This document shows positions 17,916-26,529 of a stretch of DNA of 64,000 bases, one piece after another. The notes beneath the pieces are model-generated. The model saw only the letters and a list, made by a program, of their open reading frames with translations. It did no database searches and was not told where the DNA came from. Position 1 is the first letter of the stretch, and each line of letters begins with the position of its first letter. The position numbers and the translations under genes were made by a program. The DNA lies in contig CAWIYY010000003.1 of the NCBI GenBank assembly GCA_963840435.1, forward strand, positions 1 to 64,000, written 5' to 3'. The DNA comes from Bog-473 sp963840435. Its GTDB lineage: Bacteria; Actinomycetota; Acidimicrobiia; Acidimicrobiales; RAAP-2.

Positions 17916-20255
17916 TCAGGATGCGTGGGGGCTAGCGTCGGACTCAATCACAAGCTTCGATGGCGTCGTGAGGACATCCGACAATCTCCTGCCGGCGTCC
18001 CTTTGTTTGCAAAATACGGCAAGCTGGCCTTCGGAAGCTTCACCGATGACGATCCAGTTGGGTTGGTTCAACTCTGATGCCTTCCCATTGCCGTATGCAC
18101 GAATCTCTTGCAGGAGATCGAAATAGCTGATCCGCAGGTCCACGCTCAATGTAAGTCCGAAGTTGCCCGAGAAGACCAGCGAGAAGTTCGACCAACCATG
18201 ACGAGCGACGTGATTGGCAATATGAACAACGGCACCGTCAGCCGCCTGAAGTGACTTGGCGTCTCCTTCAATCATGGCCAGGGATGCCGACATCCAATGT
18301 CGTGGATGCTGATCTTCCAGGCGTTGCAGATACGAAGCGAGATTCTCTGGGAGCAGTCGTGCCGGCTTTGGGGCTGGGGTCTGTCTTACTCCATCCACCG
18401 TGAAGTACCAATCATCAAACGCTTCGGTGAAGCTGCTCAGATACAGCTCATCGAATCCCTCTTCAAGCATCCTGTCGAAGTACAATCCTTCAAGCATGTA
18501 GTTACCCAGCCAGTCGAGTTCGTCGTGCGTTCCTACATGGCCATGACGTTCGAGTCGGAGCCGTCGCAACAGGTACTGAGCTAGCAATGGTCCTTGAATC
18601 ATCTCGGTTACGACCATGAGGTCACATAGCGACACGACCCACGGTACGGCACGATCCACCGACAGAAGGCCGATGTTTGTAAGCCGATGAGCTTCGGTTG
18701 ACCAGACCGTCACATCATCGAGGCAAACAATCGCCTCGATCTGAAACATTGCGTTCAAGGCGGACTGCTGGGACTCGTCAAAGCCGAGATTCGTCAGCGT
18801 GGATTCCTCAATCCCAACTTCGAGGGCTCGGTGCTGGTCAGCTCCATCGGCAATAAGTTCACCTAAGTCTCGCCTCATGCGAGGTGTTGCCCCTCGCCGA
18901 GTGGGTGCGCTGACCCGTCCGCTCTTGCACTGAACCCTGATGGTCAGATCGTCACAGTGAACAAGACCGTCGAGTTCTCCGCTCTTGTTCTCAGCCTCCC
19001 AGTCCACGGAATGCCAGCTGCTGCTGTGGGGCAGTGCGCTACCGAGGAGTGCAGTCGCTGTACGTTCGACGTATTTTCCACGGTGTCGCAGATAGCGTTT
19101 CCAGAGTGACGCATCTGTGGAAAGAAGATCTTCCATTCGAGGGCGCAGTGCGTCGGCCAGTGATGACGGAACTGGAATCATCCATTCGTCACTGACCTTC
19201 AGGATTGGGCGAAATATAAGTGGATGGGCGCCGCCGGGAAATGAGTGATGTTGCGGATCAAAGGCGGTTGGTGGGCAAGTGAAGGCATCGAAAAAACTGC
19301 GAACTACATTCACAGGCAGGGATGACTCGTGAGCTAGTGCCTCTTGATCCACAACCGTCATCTCGCCAGCCTGGCCAAACATCTCGGCGTAAGCCATGTG
19401 TTGGATCCACTTCTGGACCTCGGAGGGCGTCATCGCAAGGACCTCGGGGGGGAACCCATGATCTGAGTGAGGCTTGCGCCTAGCTCGCTTTACCAGTCGG
19501 GATATGTCACGCCGCCCCGGCATTACTTCAGCAACTCGTTCGTTGAGACGCCGTTCGACGATGGCGACATAGGCGTCGATCAGCTTCGAGGCGTCTAGAC
19601 ACGTGAACCCCATGTGAGCCCGACATTCCACGTGAAAGGGTTCCATGAGATCGTTCAGTACTCGCTTCAAGTGAACGGCATAGGCCGATCCTCGGACGGC
19701 TAACGACTCCATTCGAGACTCGTGGGCGTATATCGCTTCGTGGTCGTCTGGCGCATCCCGCTGGATCTCGGCTCTTCGAATCGTTCCGAGCGTCTTCTCG
19801 TGTTCGAAAATCTCACGAACGAGGCCGACCGCCTCACCCGACCGAACCACGGTCTTCATGGGATTCGCCTGGTGGGTGGTCTTCGGATCGAGGGACAGCG
19901 TCTGAAGAGCCAGATATTCAATATGCGCCGACAGACGGTCCGTCTCGGTCTCCTTGTAGGAGTCTGGGTCGAAGTGCAAGTAGGTAAGGCTCGACTCCGA
20001 AACAACGTCAATCGGATCGACTTCTTCGAAGATGGCGAGCAGGTCTTCCCGGCACTGTCGCTGTTCTGCACGGATGGAATCCCGCATGGAGATCATTCGG
20101 GCAATCACTTCGTCCCGCTGCGACTCGCTCAGGGCAGATCGGAACTCAAGCGTCGAACCAGATCGTGCAACCGATCCCCAGGGCGTCTCAACTAGTTCGT
20201 CCGGTACGCCGGGAGTGTCGGAGGGTTCGAGAGGGGGTGGCAAGGTGACGGGCAT
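17916..20255 (-). CDS. Large protein with PD-(D/E)xK-like nuclease motif
   Basis: 779 residues from ATG 20255. No named family is recognised overall. Near the middle, YVERTATALLG (Glu397), GELDGLVHCDD (Asp429) and IRVQCKSG (Gln442-x-Lys444) form the E...D...QxK pattern of restriction-endonuclease-fold nucleases such as Mrr- or NERD-like domains. The helical N-terminus (1-260) and long C-terminus are unassigned. It lies in a defence-rich neighbourhood, converging on the HEPN gene 38 bp away. The frame is open upstream through the att site into integrase and rep remnants, but I treat that as accidental read-through. The start lacks a strong ribosome-binding site, so ATG 20099 is an alternative. 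Confidence 0.65.
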   Translation of the reverse strand: MPVTLPPPLEPSDTPGVPDELVETPWGSVARSGSTLEFRSALSESQRDEVIARMISMRDSIRAEQRQCREDLLAIFEEVDPIDVVSESSLTYLHFDPDSYKETETDRLSAHIEYLALQTLSLDPKTTHQANPMKTVVRSGEAVGLVREIFEHEKTLGTIRRAEIQRDAPDDHEAIYAHESRMESLAVRGSAYAVHLKRVLNDLMEPFHVECRAHMGFTCLDASKLIDAYVAIVERRLNERVAEVMPGRRDISRLVKRARRKPHSDHGFPPEVLAMTPSEVQKWIQHMAYAEMFGQAGEMTVVDQEALAHESSLPVNVVRSFFDAFTCPPTAFDPQHHSFPGGAHPLIFRPILKVSDEWMIPVPSSLADALRPRMEDLLSTDASLWKRYLRHRGKYVERTATALLGSALPHSSSWHSVDWEAENKSGELDGLVHCDDLTIRVQCKSGRVSAPTRRGATPRMRRDLGELIADGADQHRALEVGIEESTLTNLGFDESQQSALNAMFQIEAIVCLDDVTVWSTEAHRLTNIGLLSVDRAVPWVVSLCDLMVVTEMIQGPLLAQYLLRRLRLERHGHVGTHDELDWLGNYMLEGLYFDRMLEEGFDELYLSSFTEAFDDWYFTVDGVRQTPAPKPARLLPENLASYLQRLEDQHPRHWMSASLAMIEGDAKSLQAADGAVVHIANHVARHGWSNFSLVFSGNFGLTLSVDLRISYFDLLQEIRAYGNGKASELNQPNWIVIGEASEGQLAVFCKQRDAGRRLSDVLTTPSKLVIESDASPHAS

Positions 20256-20326
20256 CCGTGAAGAGAATCGAACAAGTGTTCGTATCTTACTTCTCGGGCT
20301 TGACGCAATGGACTGCGTGGCGACCC

Positions 20327-20351
20327 CGTGCCCCGAAACGTGCCCCGAAAC
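20327..20351. repeat. Candidate integrase arm site, right copy
   Basis: Two exact tandem copies of CGTGCCCCGAAAC, 104 bp left of the tRNA-like att sequence. It is the counterpart of the diverged pair at 45-69 inside the integrase gene, in the same orientation. Together they mark the sub-terminal regions of region A as expected for integrase arm binding. Confidence 0.5.
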
Positions 20352-20454
20352 CTTTTGACGGGGGACTGCGGCCAATGCCATCTGGTGCCGTCGTTGTGCC
20401 TGATTAGTGGTCATCTTCGTCCGACCCCTGGTCAGAATCCGTGCTGACCTCGCC

Positions 20455-20499
20455 TTCACACGGCTGAGGTCGTGGGTTCGAGTCCCGCAGCGCCCACCA
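20455..20499 (+). other. Attachment-site-like 3' half of a tRNA (probable tRNA-Val CAC)
   Basis: The 45 bp begin at a 7-base anticodon loop TTCACAC and continue with the 3' anticodon stem GGCTG, variable loop AGGTC, a perfect T arm (GTGGG TTCGAGT CCCGC), acceptor strand AGCGCCC, discriminator A and CCA. The bases to the left give only a poor anticodon stem and no D arm or 5' acceptor strand, so this is not a tRNA gene but the 3' half regenerated by integration. A near-copy (43 of 45 bases) lies at 38531. An integrase remnant starts next to it. Confidence 0.78.
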
Positions 20500-20501
20500 A
20501 A

Positions 20502-21254
20502 TTCCTCCTGGTCAGGGTCTTGCTCGTCCTGACTCTTGTCCTTCAAGTCCTCCGGCGTGCGCGCTACGTGCGCGAACGAAATCGTTTTTTCTCGCGCACG
20601 AGACGAGTCGTGAGTGTCGTCCGTGACCTCAGCCCTGGCCTGTGCGCCTTCAGCCAAGGCGTCGATTGCGTCGTTCAAACGCTGTTCGGACCCCGGCAAC
20701 AGGTGTCCGTAGCGGTCGAGGGTGAAGCTGACCGACGTGTGTCCGGCCCGTGCGGCCACTTCCTTCGGATTCGCCCCTGCGGCCATCCACAAAGCCACGG
20801 GCGTGTGCCGTAGATCGTGCGGGCGCAGGTGCTCGAGTCCAGCCTTGCGCACGGCTGGCGCCCAGAAGCGCCGGCGCCACACATTGAGTTGGACGGGGCC
20901 ACCTTCCGGGGCAGTGAAGACGAGGTCGTCGGGCTGTCGCCCAAAGGTCCGCAGATGCTCGGCCAGTGGATCGGCCACCACGCGGGGGAGTGGGACGCTT
21001 CTTTGGCCCGCCCTCGTCTTGGGAGGCCCGTAATACGGATGGCCACCGACGTCGACCACCATCTCGGCGATGGCCACGGTTCGCTGCAGTGGATCCACTC
21101 GTTTGGCCCGCAGCCCGAAGAGTTCGCCCGCCCGCAACCCGCCGTAGGCGGCGAGGAGGACGGCCGCTCGGTAGCGCGGGTCCATTGCGTCGGCCAACGC
21201 CATGACTTCGCTCGGATTGAGGAAGCGCATCTCAACCCGCTCGATCCGGGGTGC
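20502..21254 (-). pseudogene. Integrase C-terminal fragment fused to rep remnant
   Basis: This encodes only the catalytic domain of a tyrosine integrase: FLNPSEVMALADAMDPRYRA, GGLRAGELFGL (Arg), HDLRHTPVALW (His, Arg), RAGHTSVSFTLDRYGHLLP (His, Tyr). The core-binding N-terminus is missing; the frame instead runs directly from a RepSA-like N-terminal fragment, indicating deletion of everything between rep and int. No stop precedes the att copy at 20455-20499. It is related to the integrase at 1-1194. It cannot be a functional integrase on its own. Confidence 0.85.
20556..20576. repeat. Sub-terminal repeat of region B, left copy
   Basis: This 21-bp sequence contains two GTGCGCG units (GTGCGCGCTACGTGCGCG) and is repeated exactly, in the same orientation, at 38404-38424. 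It lies 57 bp inside the left tRNA-half repeat, and the other copy lies 107 bp inside the right one. That placement suits integrase arm sites of region B. Confidence 0.55.
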
Positions 21255-21812
21255 AGGCGTTCCGCAACACGGCACCTTCGAAGTCGTAGCAGTCCTGACA
21301 CAACGGAGCTCCGACCTGTTCGTCACTGTCTGCGTGCTGCCCCACGCAGAACTGCGGGCGACCGTGTAGACAGACAGCTGACGGGGAGCCGGGGTGACCA
21401 AGGCGACCCCGAGCGACGAGTGCACGGCGCCGAAACTGGGTGCGGTCAACGTCAGGAGCACGGCGGGTCGCTGGGTGACGGACTCGTCGGCGCCTTTGCC
21501 ACCGAGCAATCCGGCTCGAACGAGGTGTCGGGCGTCGCCTCGGTACACGGCTGCACACGAAGGACATCGGGTTTCTCGTCGAGTACCGCAGGCCTTGAGG
21601 AACACAGCGTCGGGCAGGCTTCGAGTGGAGAAAACCCGGACACGATCGTCGGCGGTCCGGACGATGGCACTTCCGCGCAGGCGAATGGGATGGCGGCACC
21701 AACCGCAGCCCTTCCCCTGAGTTGTGAAGTCCTCGAACTGACTGGCCTGGAGCCGTCGACCAACGGCCCGGATTGCCTCCCAGTCAGATTTCGTCAGATC
21801 GGGCTGAGCCAT
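21255..21812 (-). pseudogene. RepSA-type replication initiator, N-terminal fragment with frameshift
   Basis: Starting at ATG 21812, the frame shows the Cys-rich N-terminus of actinobacterial AICE/plasmid replication initiators: GCGWCRHPIRLRG, RCPSCAAVYRGDARHLVRAGLLGGKG, VLLTLTAPSFGAVH. Near 21400-21420 the homology changes frame (-1 or +2) and continues CLHGRPQFC...GAPLCQDCYDFEGAVLRNA, the expected next block. It then stops abruptly at the join to the integrase fragment. The catalytic two-thirds of Rep is gone, so this is a relic of an integrative conjugative element. Confidence 0.8.
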
Positions 21813-22677
21813 GGAAAAACAGGGTGGACCCTCAGTGTGACAGTCGTCAAGCATCACACCAGTTCGCGCGGCATAAACAGCGGACAACAACGCGCGATGG
21901 AGGGCAGTAGAGCGTTGTCACGAGCACTAGCGGCCAATGCACTTATCCCAGAAATTTTCGCAGACGACGCGGCAAGTCGGTCCTGAAGTCCGACTCGACC
22001 GCTTTGGGCACTCCTGCGCGCCGCCAAGACGTTGTTGAACCGAGCCGCAACAGCACGAGTTGTGAGGAGTTGCTCTACCCAGTCAAGAGTCACGGGGCGC
22101 TGGTGCGTGAAACAGTCCGACATCGGCGACATGATCCATGCGGACGCTGATCAGGGCCGGCTCCGGCCTTCAGCCTGCGCCGGCCCTGGAAGTCGCCGCT
22201 CGTCATGCCTCGTTGAGGATGGCACGATGACCGCAGTGCACCTCAGTCCGTGGAACTGCTTTCCTCTGACCGTGGCGTCTCGATGGTCCTCGATCTCGAC
22301 GTTTTGGCTGGCATGTCCCCGCTTCTGCTTCGAGGGGCCCAAGTCGCATCCAGGCCGGCCGTTGGACGGCCGACCTCTCCATTGTTGGACTACTCGAGGA
22401 GTCTCGACGCAGCCCTCAAGGGTCCGCTTCGCCGGCCTCCGGCCGCCCTTGACCGCTGCTTGATGGTGGCTCTGCCCCTGCCCCAATCCGAATCCTCTTT
22501 GAGTCAAGACCCCTTTTTCCCGGACATCCAGGCGCGACGAATCAACCCGTCATAGAGCTGGATGACGGCATAGGGTTTCAATGGGTTCGGGAGTGACTTC
22601 GCCGAAGAGCCGGCCGCGCAGGGTGTAGAGCCGGTCACGCAGGCATGGAGTCGTCCCTGAGTGTCCTCCCGGACCCC
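21813..22677. other. Region without recognisable gene
   Basis: About 865 bp of GC-rich DNA between the rep remnant and the IS110 remnant. No reading frame resembles a known family. There is a hairpin with 9-bp arms (CAGGGCCGG, 22152-22160, and CCGGCCCTG, 22180-22188) and several GGCCGGCC-type palindromes near 22346-22440. In intact AICEs this side of rep often carries regulators or an origin, so it may be decayed element backbone. Confidence 0.5.
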
Positions 22678-23082
22678 CTATCGGGCGTCGAGGAGCAATT
22701 GGCTGTAGACGGCGTTGGAGATCTGATGCTTGAGGGATCGAATCGCTTCCTTCTTCGTCTTGCCCTCGGCGACCTTGCGCTCGAAGTAGATCCTGCTTTG
22801 CGTGTCAGGATTGCGGATCTGGGTGATCGCTGCCAAGGTGGCCGGCACATCGAGGACCTCTTCGCCGCGAGCCACCAGCTACTGAGCCAGCAGATAGCCG
22901 AGACCTCCTGCGGACTCGATGGCCCAGGTGCGCTTCTCGAAACACTCGGCCCAACTGATGAGTTGGTCCACCTGGCGACTGGTCGCTCGCACCTTGACTC
23001 TCGAGAGCTGGTCTTCGGCTCCATCGAGCGCCACGGCTGAGTGCGACGCCTTATGCGGGTCGATGCCGATCATCACATTCAT
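22678..23082 (-). pseudogene. IS110-family transposase remnant (nonsense codon plus internal deletion)
   Basis: The N-terminus from ATG 23082 is a DEDD/RuvC-like IS110 domain (MIGIDPHKASHSAVALDG, TWAIESAGGLGYLLAQ). A TAG then interrupts the frame, which continues without a frame change as LVARGEEVLDVPATLAA. It jumps straight to the extreme C-terminus (RIYFERKVAEGKTKKEAIRSLKHQ), so roughly 200 central residues including the catalytic serine region are deleted. Dead element, different in sequence from the intact IS110 copy at 32206. Confidence 0.9.
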
Positions 23083-23555
23083 GACTACCTCCTTGTGGTG
23101 GTTGACACCACGGGGGGCACTCCTGCTTGTGGACTCCAGTGCTCGTTCCTCTTTTGAGCCACTCCGTGGCGAAGCCCAGGCGGGAGACTCTTCGAAAGAA
23201 AGCCAACCAGACCACGCCGGCGGCAGGCACTTTGAGAGCTACCCCGCAAGGACCTCTAAACGCTACGGATCACCCGCAACGCCTGCAGGCAGTCTCAAGC
23301 AGGCACTTATGGGCTAAGGGGATGAGGCGGCTTGGTCCGCACATCCGGCGAGTCTTCCGCAAGCACGAGTACGTGACGCGAAGGCGAGCTGTGCCCCGTC
23401 GCTAATCCACAGACGAGAGGTGCTTACCGACCTTGGTGACGGAATTGGACGCTCTTTGTCACTCGCAGTTTGTCCGAGTTGTTTCATGTTGTCGTCAGGA
23501 TTGCAACGCATAGTTGCCACATGCCCGGTGGCTCCGCTGATCTGTTGCTGGCATA
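23083..23555. other. Intergenic region, no gene seen
   Basis: 473 bp between the IS110 remnant and the glycosidase-like gene. The part next to 23082 would be the transposase-proximal end of the dead IS110, where IS110 elements carry their bridge RNA, but I cannot define a structure. No convincing coding frame or terminator. Confidence 0.4.
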
Positions 23556-24875
23556 GTGCCCAGCGTCCCTTCGAATCGGACAAGAACAAACGAGGTTGCA
23601 GCACCCAAGGTGGTGTCCGTGGGTGGCTCTTCCGTATCCGGCCCTTCGCCCGATCTGGCGACGTCTTCTGAGGATCCAGATATCCAAGCGCAAGTCCGCG
23701 ACCCCGCGCGGAGACGAAAGCCGAGGTGGAGACTCAGTCGCCGGGGTAAAGTCGTGCGTGCATTGATCGTGGTATCGCTCGTGGTCATGCTGTTGTGGGC
23801 GACTGTTTCCTATTCGGTCTGGATGCTGCGGCCCACGAGCCTCTCCTGGCAAGTGAATAGCGTTGAATGGGTGAGGTACAACGTCCCGTTCGGCATAGGC
23901 AACTGGTTCGCCGACCACGTCGAGCAGGTTTATTACAGCAACCAAGCGCCCAAAAAGGGTGGGCCGCAGTTGAAAAGCCTGCCGAAGGTGGGGGTAAAGC
24001 ACACCACGACCCCAACGACGTCAGTATGGCCGCCGGCCATTACTCCGATTTTCTCCAGTCCGCTTCCCGGCGAGGGGGTCTGGCAGCCGACCGGGCCATC
24101 GATCGATGGTGGTGCTCCCGTTCTCGTGACGACGTACCGTCCTGACCCCAGCTACCCACAGATCGTGGCCTACGTCGCCTGGTTCGATCACACACGTACC
24201 GAGCTCGGGTATTACCCCGGCCGTTATGAGCCGCCCAATGCAGCCGTGCGCGGGCCGACGATGGTCCCATACAGCCAGCGTTCGCGTCTCCTTGCGACCT
24301 TCAACGGTGGCTTCACCTATGTCGACGGCGACAACGGTTCAGCCGATAACGGCCAAACCAACGAGCCGCTGAAGGACGGCAACGCGACGCTCATCGGCTA
24401 TACGGATGGTCGCGTGGACATCGTCGATTGGAGCGGGGGACCGAACCCAGGCCCGGGCGTCGCATGGGCCCGACAGAGCCTGGCGCCGATCGTCTGGAAC
24501 AGCCAGTTGAATCCCACGTTGGACACCAATCCGGACAGCCCGCAGTGGGGATACACGCTCGGCGGCGTGACCCAAGTGTGGCGCACTGGCGTTGGCATCG
24601 ATGCTCGAGGCAATCTCATTTACGCTGCAGCGAATTATCAGACGGTGGTCAGCATCGCGCAGATCCTGCAGCACGCCGGAGCCGTGCGGGCGATGGAATT
24701 CGACATCAATCCTGAATGGCACACGCTCAACACGTACAACCCCCCGGGCCTCAACCCCACAATGGTTGGGCCCAACCCGAATCAGTCGCCCGACCGCTAC
24801 CTCGTCCCCGATGACCGTGACTTCTTTGCGGTCTACCGACGGGTTCCCGGCCCGGTAACTGTCCCCTTCGGGTAA
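23556..24875 (+). CDS. Membrane-anchored phosphodiester glycosidase-like (DUF2233) protein
   Basis: 439 residues from GTG 23556. A long, basic cytoplasmic N-terminus (about 1-66) precedes a signal-anchor helix (about 67-90, ALIVVSLVVMLLWATVSYSVW). The extracellular part has the DUF2233/NAGPA signature: LLATFNGGFTY, GVGIDARGNLIYAAAN, and the C-terminal QILQHAGAVRAMEFDINPEWHTL. These proteins remove sugars or related groups from phosphodiesters in cell-wall material. The DINPEW segment replaces the more common LDGGGS. Monocistronic. Confidence 0.75.
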   Translation: MPSVPSNRTRTNEVAAPKVVSVGGSSVSGPSPDLATSSEDPDIQAQVRDPARRRKPRWRLSRRGKVVRALIVVSLVVMLLWATVSYSVWMLRPTSLSWQVNSVEWVRYNVPFGIGNWFADHVEQVYYSNQAPKKGGPQLKSLPKVGVKHTTTPTTSVWPPAITPIFSSPLPGEGVWQPTGPSIDGGAPVLVTTYRPDPSYPQIVAYVAWFDHTRTELGYYPGRYEPPNAAVRGPTMVPYSQRSRLLATFNGGFTYVDGDNGSADNGQTNEPLKDGNATLIGYTDGRVDIVDWSGGPNPGPGVAWARQSLAPIVWNSQLNPTLDTNPDSPQWGYTLGGVTQVWRTGVGIDARGNLIYAAANYQTVVSIAQILQHAGAVRAMEFDINPEWHTLNTYNPPGLNPTMVGPNPNQSPDRYLVPDDRDFFAVYRRVPGPVTVPFG

Positions 24876-24938
24876 GGATCGCTCGCCTGCGACGATTTAC
24901 ATCGCGTTCACCTGTAACAGGCATCAACTCAATGCCAA

Positions 24939-24957
24939 GGGTGCCCCCGTACGCCGG
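24939..24957. repeat. Dispersed intergenic repeat GGGTGCCCCCGTACGCCGG
   Basis: One of at least four related short repeats in gaps of region B: 24939-24957, 25405-25423, 27895-27914 and 35402-35422. The core GGGTGCCCCCG is shared and the rest varies by a few bases. GGGG-TG-CCCC could form a small hairpin. Two of the copies lie beside VOC genes. Function unknown; possibly a REP-like or terminator-associated element. Confidence 0.45.
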
Positions 24958-24968
24958 ACCTGAGCCAC

Positions 24969-25382
24969 TTAAATGTGGATGGTGCCATCGGAATCGAGCG
25001 ACCAGCCAGGGTTGTGCGCCACTTCCCAGACGTACCCATCAGGATCGGCGAACGCACCAGTTGTGCCGCCCCAGTCGGCCACGGATGGGTGACGAACGAT
25101 TGACCCTCCAGCTTGGACGGCTTCATTCAACACATCGGTCACCTCTTCGGGCGAGCGCACGTTGTAAGCCAACTCGATTCCCGGGGCGCCGTGGCCGCCT
25201 AGGGCAGTCCATAACCCAAAGACCATGCCTCCAGCTTGGAAGAAGCAGACCTCGTCATCGGGCTGCTGAGCACCCGACCAGCCGAGAGCTTCATAGAAGT
25301 CTCGGGCTCGGACGAGATCTGAGACTCCGAGGGTGACCAGACTGACGCGCTGTTCCACTCGACGATTATGGCAACCGGTCAT
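24969..25382 (-). CDS. VOC-superfamily (glyoxalase-like) protein
   Basis: 137 residues; a shorter start at the Val in VEQRVSLVTLGV (GTG, about residue 9) is likely the true one. A single-repeat VOC fold: LVTLGVSDLVRARDFYEALGW, then VCFFQAGGMVFGLW, a helix (PEEVTDVLNEAVQAGG) and the closing GAFADPDGYVWEVAHNP. Members include bleomycin-resistance-like and isomerase proteins; many bind a metal through Glu and His. Substrate unknown. It is flanked on both sides by copies of the GGGTGCCCCCG repeat. Confidence 0.88.
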   Translation of the reverse strand: MTGCHNRRVEQRVSLVTLGVSDLVRARDFYEALGWSGAQQPDDEVCFFQAGGMVFGLWTALGGHGAPGIELAYNVRSPEEVTDVLNEAVQAGGSIVRHPSVADWGGTTGAFADPDGYVWEVAHNPGWSLDSDGTIHI

Positions 25383-25461
25383 GACAGACGAGAGATCTCG
25401 GTGGGGGTGCCCCCGTCCGTCGGATCAAAGTGCAATACGAGACCTAGTTCCGCATTTGGCT

Positions 25462-25863
25462 TTAGGCCGGAAAGGCTTTGGTTTCTCCGTACCAGGAGAT
25501 GGGGTCACGTTTGACCGCCTCCCACCGTCGCTTTCCCGATGCGGCCAACAGCGCCTGGAGTGACGCGTCTCTGCTTGAACGCTGCCACAGGGCTTGTCGG
25601 CTCTGGCCGAGGGACTCGGCAATCTGCTCCCACGACAGCCCAGCCGAGCGCGCAAACGAGATTGCTTCTTTCTGGGCGGCATCAAAGTAACGACTAAACG
25701 CAGCCGCTACTTGAAGGACTTCGAGCGGGTCGGGGTGTGCACTTGTCCTAATGCGCTCCCATGCTTCCCAGAACGACTCCGAAGGTTTCACTGTCACAAC
25801 ACTGAACGAATCGCAACCGTCTGTCAACACTCGTTTACGACCGTGAGATACTCGGTCGGCCAA
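25462..25863 (-). CDS. Small HTH protein of unknown role
   Basis: 133 residues; the first 20 may be untranslated. The centre reads EAISFARSAGLSWEQIAESLGQSRQALWQRSS, a sigma-r4-like helix-turn-helix. There is no other domain, and the C-terminus (KRRWEAVKRDPISWYG) is basic. It is probably a DNA-binding regulator. It stands alone between the VOC gene and a decayed small gene. Confidence 0.65.
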   Translation of the reverse strand: MADRVSHGRKRVLTDGCDSFSVVTVKPSESFWEAWERIRTSAHPDPLEVLQVAAAFSRYFDAAQKEAISFARSAGLSWEQIAESLGQSRQALWQRSSRDASLQALLAASGKRRWEAVKRDPISWYGETKAFPA

Positions 25864-26024
25864 ACCTCTCCCTCCGACCTGTCCCAGACTGCCGGTTATG
25901 CGGGTGATCCAATTTCCCTAGTCTGCTGCCATACAGGGTGATCCGGGGCTCGGCATTGGTCCGACCGTGGTGTCCGAGATCACCGAGCGTGCAATGGAAG
26001 GCTGCTTCGGGGCATTCTTGTGCG

Positions 26025-26294
26025 ATGGTTCTGACTGGGAATGAGTGGAACCGCCCTGCCGACGAGGCTCTCCAAGAGCTCATCGACAGATGGTGCGACC
26101 GACGGGACCTCGAAGCCCTTTCGATCCTTCTACCCGCGTACATCTTGGTTGACCCCCCTGGGTTCACCAATGACTGAGCACGTGTCCTCGAGGCCCTCTG
26201 CGAACTGAGGGCGAGCCACCTTCTGCCCGATGATGAAAAGGCTGAGTTGGAGCGCGTGATCGTCCTCGTGGAGCAGACGGTCTATCCGCGGTAG
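26025..26294 (+). pseudogene. Small conserved-type protein interrupted by one TGA
   Basis: From ATG 26025 the frame reads MVLTGNEWNRPADEALQEL...VDPPGFTND, meets TGA at 26175-26177, and continues in the same frame ARVLEALCELRASHLLPDDEKAELERVIVLVEQTVYPR to TAG 26294. The two halves make one plausible 89-residue acidic helical protein, and TGA most likely replaces a TGG (Trp) codon. Alternatives are TGA read-through or a sequencing error. Function unknown. Confidence 0.6.
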
Positions 26295-26529
26295 GGCGCT
26301 CGAAGGCTCATATCTCACGGACCGACGGTCGCCCCGTCCGCCGGCATGGTTTGGGAGGCAAGTTGGCTGGTGACCGATCGCCCGGGACAATCTCCTGGGT
26401 CGGATCAGTCCCTCCTCAGTTGAGAAGGACGTGAGGGCACCCGCAGGTCGGCGGCAGCCTCCATCCGTCCAACTCGCGACTCGGCCCTCTTTCGAGCACT
26501 CGGAGCTGGGGCGAGGGAAACTGTGAATA

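Noticed and set aside
20455..20499. tRNA gene
   Set aside because: There is no 5' acceptor strand or D arm; only the 3' half is present, as in an attachment site. The same holds for 38531-38575.
17916..21890. A single 1324-residue protein on the minus strand
   Set aside because: Its parts are a RepSA fragment, an integrase fragment, translated att sequence and then an unrelated nuclease-like protein; the long open frame is a chance product of deletions.
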